Positions 1-10,821 of a stretch of 64,000 nucleotides of DNA are shown piece by piece (position 1 is the first letter of the stretch; every line of letters begins with the position of its first letter). The translations under genes and the position numbers were made by a program. A model generated the notes under the pieces. It worked only from the letters and a program-made list of their open reading frames with translations, made no database searches and was not told the DNA's origin. Source of the stretch: Bombyx mori (Eukaryota > Arthropoda > Insecta > Lepidoptera > Bombycidae); the NCBI RefSeq assembly GCF_030269925.1, contig NC_085135.1, forward strand, positions 9,548,753 to 9,612,752. The letters run 5' to 3'.

Positions 1-1
1 A

Positions 2-76
2 AATATTCCAATTAATAACGAGGCCATCAAAAATATTTTAATTAATAGTTTCAAACAGGACAAGTTTCTTTATTAG
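2..76 (+). pseudogene. LINE-P ORF1, last 24 codons
   Basis: An open frame runs from the first bases of the window to a TAG at 74-76 and reads NIPINNEAIKNILINSFKQ near its start. Its position just before an endonuclease/RT frame, and its AT-rich codon use like LINE-P ORF2, suggest it is the C-terminus of the ORF1 (nucleic-acid-binding) protein of the same LINE. The rest lies upstream of the window. It is very short, so this is mainly an inference from position. Confidence 0.4.
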
Positions 77-91
77 AATCTAACAATTTAA

Positions 92-741
92 TGTTGAAGG
101 ATTGTTAAACAAAAAACCCCTTTCAATAGATTTTTTAGTTAATAATAATATAGATATCTGTTTATTAAATGAAAGGTGGTTAAAAGAGACATACACCATA
201 TTATGATTTTCTTCAAACAGTTTGCATAATTTTAAAAACTGATTTGGGTAATATTTCTATTTTATGTGCTTATGCCCCTCCAAATAATGAGTGTAGACAC
301 TTTAGAGGGAGAAGACTTAGAGAAATCATTAATGACACTCCAAGACCTATGATATTTGCTGGCGATTTAAATGCTCATAATATTGCTTTTGGTTGTTTTT
401 CTAATACTACTCGAGGCAAAGACATTCTAGAAATTTTAGATCCACAGGATTTATGTATTATGAACACAGGTTCCCCAACCACTGTAGGCAGACCTAATTG
501 TAATAAATCTGCCATTGACATTACTTGCGTTAGTCCAGTATTAGCTCCATTATGTATATGGAAAGTTCACGATGACCCTATGGGTAGCTACCACTATCCC
601 ACAGTGACTGATATTTACACTTCTGTCGAGAAGTATGCTATAGGTGAACCTTTAACCAAATATTTATATAAAAAGACAGACTGGAAAAAATATTATACAG
701 AGTCTGAACAAATTTTTGAAAACTTTTCCTTAATAGATTAG
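92..741 (+). pseudogene. LINE-P ORF2, APE-type endonuclease domain
   Basis: This is the N-terminal exonuclease-endonuclease-phosphatase (APE) domain of a non-LTR retrotransposon, which nicks target DNA to prime reverse transcription. Degenerate early motifs are visible (EGLLNKKPLSIDFL near 100-150, NNNIDICLLNERWLKE near 145-190). The frame is open from 244 and holds FAGDLNAHNIAFG (metal/active-site GD-N-H block) and DDPMGSYHYPTV, where functional relatives have a GSDH-type motif. A TAG at 739-741 and frame changes before 244 show it is dead. It is followed directly by the RT domain of the same element. Confidence 0.75.
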
Positions 742-790
742 AATAGACCCATTAACTAAGTATAATAAATTTTGCGATAATTTAAAATTT

Positions 791-2900
791 TTGAAAGATA
801 TGTGCATACCTGTAGTTAATAGAACAATTTCTCAAATTATTCCAAAACCTGTTCCCTGGTGGGATGAACAATGTAAAGAAGCTGTTTATAATAGCAAGCT
901 AGCTCTAAATTTGTATAGGCAAGATTCAACACTACATAATTATATTGAGTACAAAAAAGCTGATTCATTTCATTATATGATTTCATTATATGAAAAAAAG
1001 AATGGATGGAGAAATCTTTGTCACTCCTTCAATAGATACACGCCAGTTGGTATTATATGGAATTTTATCTGTAGATTTAAACGTATTACATCTCAAAGTC
1101 GTTCTAAAAATGATGAATGGATTCCTTCTTTCTTAGATAAGTTTGCACCACTAATGCCTCCTGAAAAAGAAATAGATTTGAATCAACTAAATTATTATTT
1201 TAATCAAACTGGAACAGATAATGCTCAATTTCTATGCAATCCTTTTACATGGCAGGAGCTTCAATTAGCTCTCAAATCTAGAAAAGACTCTACATCTGGA
1301 CTTGACGATTTTCCTTATGTGGTTATTCGCAATCTGCATCCTTCAGCTAAACAAATTCTTTTGAATATTTATAACTTATTATGGGATAGACAAATTATAC
1401 CTGATTCATGGAAGACCCAATGTGTCATTCCTATACTTAAGCCTGATAAACCAAGCACTGACTGTAATTCTTATAGACCTATATCTCTATCATCTTGCAT
1501 TGGAAAATTGTTTGAATTTATGTTAAAAACGAGATTAAACTATTATGTAGAACACAATGATTTTTTACCTCAACAACAGTTTGGTTTCCGAAAAGGATGT
1601 AGTGCAGTAGAGAGTTTTACTAGCTTCATTGCAGACATCAGGAATTCCTTTTTCAGTCATTCAGCTACAGTTGGTGCTTTCCTTGATGTTCAAGGAGCAT
1701 TTGACAATGTAACTCCATCAATTTTAATCCAAGTACTTAGTGAAATCAAAATTCCAGGTAAAATCTGTAAATGGGTATTTAATTTTCTATATGAAAGATC
1801 AATGTATGTAAGATATAATAACAACCTATTTGGTCCCAGGTATGTTTTTAAGGGCACAATGCAAGGTGCTACCATCTCACCTTTGTTGTATAATATTTAT
1901 ACCAGTCAAATTTCTAAATATTTATCTATGTCAAATATAAAGTTTCTTCAATTTGCTGATGATCTTTTAATATATACAATCAATAAGGATGTTAATATTG
2001 CTGTTCATAACTTGAATATAGCTTTGTCAAATTTATATAACCTTTATAAATTGAAACTCAATCTGGATATCATCTCCAGTAAAAGTGGTGCTATGGTATT
2101 TACAAAAAAAGATTTTAAATGTACTTAATAGCTCAGTTATGTACAATAATTGCCCTCTCCCTTGGGTTGATAAACATAAATTTTTAGGTGTGTGGCTTGA
2201 TCCAAGACTAAAATTTGAAGATCATATTAAATATATAATCAAAAATGCTTCAAAGGGTCTCAATATCTTAAGATCACTGTCTGGTATCCATTGGGGTTCT
2301 GATCCTCAAACCCTTTCTATGCTCTACAAAAGTACTGTTTGTAGTCATTTCAATTATAGTGCATTAGCCTATATGAACACAAATGTAACTCTTTTGAGAA
2401 AACTAGACGTAATACGAAATAAAGCACTTCGAATCATTTCAGGAGCTATGTGTTCAACACCAGTCATAGCAATGGAAACTGAAACATGTATTCAACCTTT
2501 ACTTTTGCGACGTCTAGAAATTGCTAAATGGTTCTGTTTAAAAATATTAACAGCTGAAAATAAATTGATTTTGAATAGCATAGCTCCAGGTCAGGCTCTA
2601 CAGAGAGCAGGCGAAAGTAATATAAAAACCGATCAACTTTTTGTTGGGTATTTACCAGATCTATTAATAATTACTGCACAAACAAATAGACTAACTGTAA
2701 ATATGTATAAGTCTTTGATATGGCCTATATATTCTATACCATATGAAGTCATTAATAATGACATACTAATTTGTTCTCAAAAAACAGACTCACAGATAGA
2801 ACTATTACAATATTTAGAAAATACAAATTTTTATACTTTATATACAGATGGTAGTAAAACTGACAATAGTGTAACATCTGCCTCAATTAAAATTAACTAA
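791..2900 (+). pseudogene. LINE-P ORF2, reverse transcriptase domain
   Basis: This is the reverse transcriptase of an RNase H-bearing LINE of the I type. Motifs in order are VPWWDEQC (linker), CVIPILKPDKPSTDCNSYRP, QQQFGFRKGCSAVESF, FLDVQGAFDNV (motif A), GTMQGATISPLLYNIY (motif B) and LQFADDLLIY (motif C, FADD in place of YADD). A one-base frame change in the A-rich stretch near 2100 moves the thumb region (KFLGVWLDPRLKFEDHI, VCSHFNYSALAYMN) into the next frame, which stays open to 2900. Codon use is strongly A/T-ending. The large number of breaks marks this as one of the oldest elements here. Confidence 0.85.
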
Positions 2901-3028
2901 ATGTTTTAAGATAAACAATAACTGCAGTATCTTTACAGCTGAATGCTATGCTATTTATCAGGCTCTGTTACATTTTGAGTTGTTAAACATAAATAACCTA
3001 TTGATTTTGACTGATTCTATGAGTACAA

Positions 3029-3244
3029 CTAGTGACCCGCCCTCGCTTCGCTTCGGAAACATTAAAACACACATGAAACCAAAAAATAAAGATAAAAAAA
3101 TAAATAAAAAAAGTAGCCTATGTTCATCAGGGACAATGTCGGCTTCTAACGGAAAAATAATTTTTCAAATCGGTCCAGTAGTTTCGGAGCCTATTCGAAA
3201 CAAACAAACAAACAAATCTTTCCTCTTTATAATATTAGTATAGA
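3029..3244 (-). mobile_element. Non-autonomous Helitron, precise insertion
   Basis: Read on the minus strand the unit starts TCTATACTAATATTATAAAG and ends GGGCGGGTCACTAG. It sits between an A (complement of 3245) and a T (complement of 3028). This is the Helitron signature: 5'-TC, CTAG-3', insertion between A and T, no TSD. It contains a (GTTT)n stretch and the block GAATAGGCTCCGAAACTACT. Removing exactly these 216 bases rejoins the surrounding RNase H frame (DSMST then INALEN). The same 5' block recurs in the array at 30811-32020. Confidence 0.85.
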
Positions 3245-3733
3245 TAAATGCTCTAGAAAATAAATCTAGTAAATTTAACTTAAGCTATATTGTGTATAAC
3301 ATTAAGGAATTAATCTATAAATTGTATTGTAAACAAAGATTGGTAACGTTCAAATGGGTACCTTCACATTTCGGAATTACGGGCAATGAAGAAGCTGACC
3401 GGGCTGCCACTGGAAATCCTGACATTGATCACTCCGCACTCCTCAAAGTTCCATATACAGATTTCCATGCTGAATTCTCCGTCTCTCACTGAAGCAACTT
3501 TGGTTGGAATACTGGAAAAAAGCAACTGAATTTAAGGCTAAATGGTATACCGGTATACAAAAGACGCCGCCCACCAAACCTTGGTATGCCAAAACCACCT
3601 AAGCTCCCGCAAGCAGATAACTGTAATTAACAGATTAAGATTTGGACATTGCTATGTGCCCACTCATTTGAAAATATTGCGTATAGTTGAAGATGATAAA
3701 TGCCCATATTGTGGGAATGGAAGTGCTGACATT

Positions 3734-3741
3734 GAACATAT
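3734..3741 (+). repeat. Left TSD (GAACATAT) of Jockey-2a
   Basis: GAACATAT occurs here and again at 25475-25482, directly after the poly-A tail of Jockey-2a. Keeping one copy rejoins the LINE-P frame as DIEHILLTC, which completes the Cys-Cys-His-Cys knuckle. Eight bases plus restored frame make this convincing. Confidence 0.88.
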
Positions 3742-3806
3742 GTCCGGTTACCGTTCTCGTCGAACCCGACGAAGGGCTCGACGAGTAAATTAACTCTCAG
3801 ACACAG

Positions 3807-3840
3807 CCCACTGAGTTTCTCGCCGGATCTTCTCAGTGGG
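3807..3840 (+). repeat. 3' UTR stem-loop of Jockey-2 (9-bp stem)
   Basis: CCCACTGAG (3807-3815) pairs with CTCAGTGGG (3832-3840) around a 16-base loop. The BMC1-like family has the same loop but CCCGCTGAG/CTCAGCGGG, so one pair changed from G-C to A-T on both sides. This is likely an RNA element in the LINE 3' UTR, possibly the RT recognition site; that role is inferred. Confidence 0.65.
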
Positions 3841-3956
3841 TCGCGTTTCCGATCCGGTGGTAGATTCTGCGAAGCACGGCTCTTGCCTCTTGCTAGGGTT
3901 CGTACTTCGTATTAGCATTCAAAGAGTATATATTGTATATAATCACTTAGCATTTA

Positions 3957-3969
3957 GCATCGTCGTCAG
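3957..3969 (+). repeat. Left TSD (GCATCGTCGTCAG) of LINE-M
   Basis: The same 13 bases recur at 19101-19113, just beyond the T-rich (plus-strand A-rich) 5' end of LINE-M. Between the two copies lie LINE-M and its nested inserts; the Jockey-2 3' UTR is continuous across them. Confidence 0.85.
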
Positions 3970-3971
3970 TA

Positions 3972-5191
3972 TAATAGCCGGCAAACTTCTTGAGCATTTG
4001 TCGACGTAGTGGGGGTAAGTTCGCGCATGGTACACTCACGTGCAAAAACATTATTTACTCTACGTCATAATGCTATTAAATTATTAAAATCAACATATTA
4101 TGTATTTATTTATATATTTATTAGAACATCAACAAAAAATATAGGTTAATAATTGTAATAATTTAATCTTGGGGTAAAATAGATATTCCTTCTATTAAGT
4201 CAAAACTAGAGCTGTTGCCAGGTCTTCGTTCAGTTGAAGCGAAGCTGGTAGGTATTTGTAATTTTTTTTTCGTTATCATAATCTTGACCATCATCATCAT
4301 CACTGTTTTCATCACCCGAGTGATCGTGATGAGTCGACATAGGGCTCATCGGTGTAGTTTACAACTCAGTCGGTTCGGTCTTCTTTTTGTCTATAATTAA
4401 TTATTTTTTGAAGATATTCGATTCGTAGTAATCGAATGTTACTTTTTCAATTACCAGCGTCCGATTACTTTCTGTTTTTTTTGCATCTGAAGCCTAGCTC
4501 TTTCATAATTCGTCGTAAGCTTCATTCCGAGCCATTAAAATTTATATCTTCTTTAAATTTTTCGAAGCCTTTCTACGATACGGAGTTTCGCTGCTTGTTA
4601 TGTAGTTATTATGATTACATCTTTTTATTACAGATTGACCGAAACTATCCATTCCGGTAACTTTCTTCTTCCCTGATCTTTTCTTACCCGGAGTCCGAAA
4701 CACGGCGAGCAAGCCAGAGCCTTTAGCTTCGTTAATAATGCACCTAACAGTACTCACTGATGTTTTTCTTGCTTCCAAAGTCTGTTTTACTTTTTCCATA
4801 TCATTCTTCCCCTGTTTTATAATGAAGCAATATACGTCGTACACAATTTTTCTACCCTTTCTTTTGAATACTACACCAATTTTCGCGGCATAGTGTATTT
4901 TTTATAAAAAATCAACAAACACTCAACATATAGCAATGGCAACAAAGTCAACAAGCAATTATAACAAATAACTTAATAATTAATAACGATAGACTTTTTA
5001 CTGTACGCAAGCGTACTTTTGGGAGCAAGCGGAAAGAGGGCACGGTGCGGGACGCAAGGTTCGACTGATCTACCAATAACGCGCTCGATACGATTTCCCC
5101 TGCCGTCGCGCCTCACCCTCACCACCAAAGTGATCTAAAATTCGGTTCTGCGCAGTCAGGGTCATTTGCTCAAGAAGTTTGCCGGTTACTA
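3972..5191 (-). mobile_element. Tc1/mariner-like non-autonomous element, copy 1
   Basis: The 1220-bp unit has terminal inverted repeats with the identical core CCGGCAAACTTCTTGAGCA at both ends (left 3978-3996; right, inverted, 5167-5185), and flanking TA at 3970-3971 and 5192-5193. TA duplication and the HTH-bearing protein remnant place it in the IS630/Tc1/mariner superfamily. It is the same internally deleted form as copy 2 (native ~1240 bp), including the same deletion junction, so both derive from one deleted master copy. Confidence 0.8.
4163..4891 (-). pseudogene. Tc1-like transposase remnant (copy 1), catalytic core deleted
   Basis: The ATG is at 4891 (minus; MPR...), with an early one-base loss relative to copy 2. 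The N-terminal helix-turn-helix region is readable at 4844-4542: YDVYCFIIKQGKNDMEKVKQ, SVSTVRCIINEAKG, KKRSGKKKVTGMDSF. GFRWKK-like codons follow in other frames, and then an acidic tail ends at the stop 4163-4165. The segment that should carry the second and third catalytic acidic residues is missing, so it cannot catalyse transposition. It may be mobilised in trans by a full-length relative (inference). Confidence 0.7.
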
Positions 5192-5193
5192 TA

Positions 5194-5455
5194 GTAGTAG
5201 TGTTTTTCTCGAAGAGAAAGGCAATGGAACTAAGCCATACATACAGTCAATTCTTAAGTTTAATATTTTCATATATAATTTTATGTTTCAAGGCAAAAAA
5301 GCCAATTCTTTAGTATTCTTCATTTATAAATATTTTTCAAATCCGTGTAAATGTCTATTCAGATAAAAAAAATTTTTCCAATTTGTTTCGGTTGAAAGTT
5401 GTCGCAATCGTGTTTCTTGGAAAATCTGACTTTAAAGTCAAATTTGTGTTCTCCA
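5194..5455 (-). other. LINE-M 3' UTR
   Basis: About 260 AT-rich bases between the ORF2 stop and the 3' tail of LINE-M. The end (minus strand) reads ACACTACTACTA and abuts the TA used by the Tc1-like copy 1. No protein signal or stable hairpin was recognised. Confidence 0.55.
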
Positions 5456-6645
5456 TTAAAAGACGTCTCCGAAAGTAGAGTTAATGTATTCATATACTGC
5501 TCTAAAACTTGCAGGGCACTTAAGCAATTCTTGAAGAGAAGGCGGGATGCTATCCTTATAAACCTCTTGCAGTTTATCGATAAATAGGATGCGATGAATA
5601 TTAAAAGCTGGACATGTGAAAAAAATATGATGTAAAGTTTGTTCTTCATTTAGGGAGCATTTATTACAATTTGGTGACGAAGTTATTTTCATTCGGTTAA
5701 GGTGAGCGTTAAATTTGCAATGACCAAATCTCAGTCTACAAATCTGTGTGTAGAACTTCCTGTTACACAAATATTTGCTCCTAGCGAACCAGGGTTTAAT
5801 ACCGATTTCATTATTTATTTCAGCATACTGTTTTCGAGCCAATCTTTATTAATTTGTTGACGAATATCAGGAATTAGGTCTTGCCATGGAATTGAAATAT
5901 TTTTAATCTGGCCACCCAAGTTATTTATTGATTTTGCAAAATTATCAACTTTTTCATTGCCCACCACTCCACAATGTGCTGGAGTCCATGTGAATTCAAC
6001 AGTGATATTTTGGTTATGCAAATCCGTCCAAAGTTTTTTAATATGATAGATGACATGGTTTATTCTATTGCTAAAGCAATTATTTTGAAGATTGGAAAGA
6101 ACTGACATACTGTCACTGACGATAAGCCACTTATTCTGTTTTCTGGCACATATGTCTTCTTTTATATATTTCAAGGCATGCAATATAGCAAGTGCTTCTG
6201 CTGTGAAAATGCTGGATGAAGGTGGTAAACCAAATCCATATCCAACCTTAATATTGTTGTGATAATAGGCTAGTGATACTCCTTGATCTGATTTTGAGGC
6301 GTCAGTATAAATACAGTGAAAATCGGGCCATTCGGTTGTGTGTTGATCAAAGTCTTCTTTAGATTTAAGGTCATTATTTATAGATATACGCATAGCACAG
6401 AATTTACTCTCAAATGTATCTTCATAACAAGCCCATTTATCAACTGCTTTGTAAATGTTATATTGCTCAACAAACGCCATAAAATTCGAGAAGTGAAGAA
6501 GAATGAAAGGGTATTTTGGGGAATTAATGGAAGAAGGAATAGTTTGGGAATGCTGAAGTTTTCGCAGTAGTGCATGATGTGAAATAGCGAAGAGCTTAAG
6601 AAGAAATTTAAATTTAAAAAAATTGAATCTTAGATGTAATGGTGG
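5456..6645 (-). pseudogene. LINE-M ORF2, RNase H domain and C-terminal zinc knuckle
   Basis: Reading on the minus strand from 6645, the frame enters from the RT thumb (PPLHLRF) and passes HCIYTDASKSDQGVS (first RNase H Asp), FTAEALAILHALKYI (Glu), LIVSDSMSVLSNL (Asp) and EFTWTPAHCGVVGNEKVDNFAK (last block, K replacing the usual A/E-A-D context). A small frame change at 5815-5842 leads to ICRLRFGHCKFNAHLNRMK and CNKCSLNEEQTLHHIFFTC, the typical CCHC knuckle after RNase H. The stop is at 5456-5458. It is the 3' end of the frame that begins at 17858. Confidence 0.85.
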
Positions 6646-7623
6646 TATAATGCAATTCTATACCGTCCGGACATTGTTCTAAATATCGGAATAAATAAAG
6701 ATGACCCCGGTGCAAACGCCAAATTTAACTCTGTTGTCAATAGTAAATGGAACGGTTGGCATACTATGTTCACTGACGCATCAAAAATAAAAGCTGACGG
6801 CTGTGTAGGCTTCGCTGTCTGGATACCGGAGTACAAAATCATTTTAAACTTTAAGTGTCCCCCTCAAGCCTCGGTTTTTACAGGAGAGGCGCTAGCTATC
6901 CTTGAAGCCCTGATGTATATAGAATCACATAAGCTACACAACACGGTGATATTCACCGACTCTAGAAGCTGTCTACAGGCAATCCTTGCAAACCAACTCA
7001 GATCCAAGTCAAAGCTCCCTTTTGTTCTGAAAATTAAAGAAATTCTTTTTCGGTGTCACGTGTCTGGCATAAAAATCACCCTAGCTTGGATCCCGGGACA
7101 TAGCGGTATAGTGGGTAATGAGGGTGCTGATCAGTGTGCTAAGGATGCCACGACAATAGGTAGTGATATTCATTACACAACCTATGCATAAGATCTAACG
7201 TCTCTAGCCAAGGCCGATCTCATATCGCGCTGGAATGAAGCGTGGAACCTTTCGAAACGCATTAAAGGCAAACATTACGCGGATGTTCAAGACTCGTTGC
7301 TCGTTCGGCCTTGGTTTTTTAAATACAGGAAAGCCAACAAGAGAGTCACGTCCACAATATGTAGGTTAAGATTAGGTCATGCTTGTACCTCGGTTCACCT
7401 AGCTAAAATAAGGGTCAAGGATAGCTCCCTATGTGAGTGTGGGCTCGACGAGGGATCAGCAGAACACATTTTCTTTAACTGCCCTAGAAGACCTTCCCTT
7501 TACGAAGTTCTACCGGACATTATCCCCAGACCGACGAATTTCAAATCTTTGTTGAGCCTTGTACATACAACTTTTGTAAATATTTTATGTGAATATGTTC
7601 ACCAGAATAACATTAGACTATAA
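6646..7623 (+). pseudogene. LINE ORF2 C-terminus (RNase H plus CCHC), one nonsense codon
   Basis: Motifs are TMFTDASKIKADGCVGFAVW, SVFTGEALAILEALMYI, VIFTDSRSCLQAI and LAWIPGHSGIVGNEGADQCAK, so all RNase H catalytic positions are visible. A TAA at 7189-7191 breaks the frame, which continues in the same phase to RLRLGHACTSVHLAK and CECGLDEGSAEHIFFNC, ending at 7621-7623. The protein differs from LINE-P and LINE-M, so it is a third RNase H LINE family. Being 5'-truncated, it was dead on arrival. Confidence 0.82.
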
Positions 7624-7664
7624 GTTGTTTGTCCTTACTAATCTTCTGACAATCTTTTCTGTAA

Positions 7665-7705
7665 CATATATATATATATATATGTATATGTATATATACA
7701 TATAT
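7665..7705. repeat. TA / TATATG microsatellite
   Basis: About 40 bases of alternating ATATAT with interspersed TATATG/TATACA units in the 3' UTR of the LINE tail at 6646-7925. No function is evident. Confidence 0.8.
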
Positions 7706-7937
7706 TGTTTGTCCTGTTTTAGGTTAGTAATTCAACAGTTGATTACTTTGTAAAATAATAATAATTAAAATTGATGTGACCTTGTGCAATCACGAAGCCC
7801 ACCCAACAAAAAAGAATCCAAACTTCACCAAAAGACATCAGCTGAGCATAATCAAAACCACAGACTATAAAACTTGACTTTGGCGAAATCAAAAAGGACC
7901 GCCATTACAAAAGAAAATGAATGAAATGTAATGGTGG

Positions 7938-9604
7938 GACGCTACATTCTACTTGCATAGATATTATTGGTGTGGTTTTCATGGCACCAGTTATTAACTG
8001 TTGTTTTGGATAATTTCAAGCTTTTTAATAAGAATAGAATTTGATGCGTAACAAAAATAGCTGCACTCAAAATGAGATCGGACTATAGATTTGTACAACA
8101 TAAGTAAAATTTTAAGGTCAGCACCCCATGATGTCCTTGCAAGAGGCTTAAGAATATTGAAATCTTTAGAAGCTCTGTCTGACAAGTCATAAACATGCTT
8201 ATTCCAAGATAAATTCTTGGTAAATATTACACCAAGAAATTTAAATTCATCTACCATAGGGATTAAGTTATCATTATAATATAAATTAGCACATAAATTT
8301 CTAGATCTACTAAAAACCACTACTTTCGATTTACTCAAACTTATATCCAATTTTAAGTAATTAAAGTAAACTTTTAATTTTTTTAAAGCTGTGTTTAATT
8401 TGTTTTCTGCTATTTCCATGTTAGATTCTGAGCAGTACACAGCTAAATCTTCAGCATATTGTAAGTTTGTGACTTCTGGACCAAGAACAATATTTAATTT
8501 ATGAATATACAGAATAAACAATAATGGACTAAGTATTCCACCTTGACAAACTCCCAAATAAGAGGGTTTTGGACCATAAATTATTATTAAATTTAACATT
8601 TACTTGTCGGCCATGTAAAAAATAAAAAATCCAAGCAATTATTTTAACAGGTATGCCAAGAGTCAATAGCTCTCTAGTGAGAACTTTATGGTCAACATTA
8701 TTAAATGCTCCAACAACATCAAGAAAAACACAGACAAGGAATCTGTTATATGCAAATGCACTATGAATATCTAAGTAAAGATTATTCATACTTTCAGCAG
8801 CAGAAAAACCTCTACGGAAACCAAATTGATTTGAAGGTAATAATTTATTTGATTCTATATAGAACTCTAATCTTTGTTTTAACATTTGCTCAAAAAGTTT
8901 ACCAAAACAAGATGTCAGAGCTATAGGTCGGTATGAATTGTGATTTGTGTTATCTTTGCCTGGTTTTAATATTGGTACAAGGCAATCAGTTTTCCACTCC
9001 GGTGGGATCAGAGATGCATTCCAAAGTAGGTTTAATATGAGAATTAACATTTTTTTCACGTCAACTGAGAGATTCTTTAGCATTTTGTATGAAATATTAT
9101 CCAAACCAAAGGCCGTATCGCGTCTAGAGTTGAGAGCACTATGTAGTTCTAGTAAAGTAAAACTTTTAGTAAAAAATTCATTGTGTGTATGTGTGTTTGA
9201 TACATGGATATTGAAATTGACGTGTGACTGGGGGTTTGATGAAAATTTATTTAAAAAATCTTGTATCCAACTGCTATTTGTAGAGCTTTTAATATTATTG
9301 TTGTGATAGGTTTTGTTAAATTTTCTTATTGTTTTCCAGATGGTCGATAATGGCGTTTGTCTATTGAGTAACTCACAAAAAGCTGTCCAAGAAGCTTCTC
9401 TTTCTTTATTAAGTGTAAGTTTTTTAAGTGCTTGTTGTTTTTTAAATGAGATATAGTTTTCCATAGAAGGATCTGATTTGAATTGCAAATAAACCTTGCG
9501 ACACTGTTCTATGGCAGCAGTACAGGTCTGATTCCACCAAGGTGGACATAGCCTTTTTTTGTGATTTGTGTTGTGTGATAAGGTTATGTTTTTTGGTTTC
9601 ATGT
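7938..9604 (-). pseudogene. LINE-M ORF2, reverse transcriptase domain
   Basis: Minus-strand reading from 9604 gives RLCPPWWNQTC (linker), TDCLVPILKPGKDNTNHNSY, SNQFGFRRGFSAAESM, VCVFLDVVGAFNNVDH (motif A), then a frame change near 8530-8600 to LGVCQGGILSPLLFILYI (motif B) and LQYAEDLAVYC (motif C). The usual catalytic YADD is YAED here, a conservative change at a metal-binding Asp that should cripple the enzyme. The thumb (KFLGVIFTKNLSWNKHV) continues past a frame change near 7994 to VECSV, where the LINE tail at 6646-7925 interrupts. It joins the endonuclease domain at 17001 after removal of the Tc1-like copy 2. Confidence 0.85.
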
Positions 9605-9921
9605 TATAGTAACCGGCAAACATCTTGAGCAAATGACCTTGACTGCGCAGAACCGAATTTTAGATCACTGGTGGTGAGGGTGAGGCGCGACGGCAGGGGA
9701 AATCGTATCGAGCGCTTTATTGGTAGATCAGTCGAACCTTGCGTCCCGCACCGCGCCCTCATTCCGCTTGCTCCCAAAAGTACGCTTGCGTACAGTGGAA
9801 AGTTATTATATTATTAAAGTCTATCGTTATTAATCGTTAAGTTATTTGTTATAATTATTTGTGGACTTTGTTGCCATTGCTATTTGTTGAGTGTTTGTTG
9901 ATTTTTTATAAAACATACACT

Positions 9922-10657
9922 ATGCCGCGACAAACCGGTGTAGTATTTAAAAGAAAGGGTAGAAAAATTGTGTACGACGTATATTGCTTCATTATAAAAC
10001 AGGGGAAGAATGATATGGAAAAATTAAAACAGACTTCGGAAGTAACAAAACCATCGGTGAGGACTGTAAGGTGCATTATTAAGGAAGCTAAAGGCTCTGG
10101 CTTGCTCGCCGTGTTTCGGACTCCGGGTAAGAAAAGATCAGGGAAGAAGAAAGTTACCGGAATGGATAGTTTCGTTCAATCTGTAATAAAAAGATGTAAT
10201 CATAATAACTACATAACAAGCAGCGAAACTCCGTACCGTAGAAAGGCTTCGAAAATTTTAAAGAAGAAATAAATTTTAATGGCTCGGAATGAAGCTTACG
10301 ACGTATTATGAAAGAGCTAGGCTTTAGATGGAAAAAAAGAACAGAAAATAATCGGAAGCTGATAATTGAAAAAAGTAACATTTGATTACTACGAATCGAA
10401 TATCTTCAAAAAATAATTAATTATAGACAAAAAAGAAGACCGAATCGACCGAGTTGTAAACTACACCGATGAGCCCTATGTCGACTAATCACGATGATAG
10501 CGACTCGGGTGATGAAAACAGTGATGATGATGATGGTCAAGATTATGATAACGAAAAAAAATATACAAATACCAGCTACGCTTCAACTGAACCAAGACCT
10601 GGCAACAGCTCTAGTTTTGACTTAATAGAAGGAATATCTATTTTACCCCAAGATTAA
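9922..10657 (+). pseudogene. Tc1-like transposase remnant (copy 2)
   Basis: The ATG at 9922 starts MPRQTGVVFKRKGRK, and the helix-turn-helix region stays open to 10272 (SVRTVRCIIKEAKG, KKRSGKKKVTGMDSF). Beyond the stop, other frames show LRRIMKELGFRWKKRTENN and then VVNYTDEPYVD near 10445-10490, which resembles the first catalytic Asp block (YTDE-x-YV) of this superfamily. An acidic C-terminal tail follows at once (DDSDSGDENSDDDDG, stop 10655-10657). The junction between first Asp block and acidic tail is the deletion, and copy 1 has the same one. Confidence 0.75.
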
Positions 10658-10817
10658 ATTATTACAATTATTAACCTACATTTTTTGTTGATGTTCTAAT
10701 AAATATATAAAAAAATACATATGTTGATTTTAATAATTTAATAGCATTATGACGCAGAGTAAATAATGTTTTTGCACGTGAGTGTACCATGCGCAAACTT
10801 ACCCCCACTACGTCAAC

Positions 10818-10821
10818 AAAT
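10818..10821 (+). repeat. Left TSD (AAAT) of the DUF7869-like element
   Basis: AAAT occurs here and at 16972-16975. In Tc1-like copy 1 the uninterrupted site reads GACAAATGCTCAAG with one AAAT, which serves as the empty-site control. Confidence 0.82.

Larger units (their letters stand above)
2840..3741 (+). pseudogene. LINE-P ORF2, RNase H domain and start of zinc knuckle, split by a Helitron
   Basis: The RNase H domain that removes template RNA starts at TLYTDGSKT (2838-2870). After a one-base frame change near 2893 it continues with FTAECYAIYQALLHFELL and LLILTDSMST. A 216-bp Helitron interrupts it at 3028/3245; without the insert the frame runs on through KELIYK to VTFKWVPSHFGITGNEEADRAA, the usual last RNase H block. 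Further on, INRLRFGHCYVPTHLK and CPYCGNGSADIEH begin the C-terminal CCHC knuckle. There the frame is cut at 3741 by the Jockey-2a insertion and resumes at 25483. Confidence 0.85.
3742..3969 (+). mobile_element. Jockey-2a, 5'-truncated LINE tail, part 1
   Basis: This is the extreme 3' end of a Jockey-type LINE related to, but distinct from, the BMC1-like copies. The first ~50 bases encode a C-terminus ending in SRRTRRRARRVN with TAA at 3791-3793. The 3' UTR follows, with the hairpin described below. It matches the minus-strand copy at 38060-38530. It continues at 19114-19167 and 25406-25474, so the native fragment is only about 350 bp, yet it now spans 21.7 kb because LINE-M and the hAT-like element inserted into it. 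Confidence 0.82.
6646..7925 (+). mobile_element. 5'-truncated RNase H LINE inserted in LINE-M
   Basis: This 1280-bp insert lies on the opposite strand to its host and is flanked by a perfect 12-bp TSD, ATGTAATGGTGG (6634-6645 and 7926-7937). Keeping one TSD rejoins LINE-M ORF2 in frame (VECSVPPLHLRF). The coding part is the last third of an ORF2. The 3' region carries an alternating (TA)n/(TATATG)n microsatellite at about 7665-7705. The far 3' end has no long poly-A; it reads ACAAAAGAAAATGAATGA before the TSD. Confidence 0.85.
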
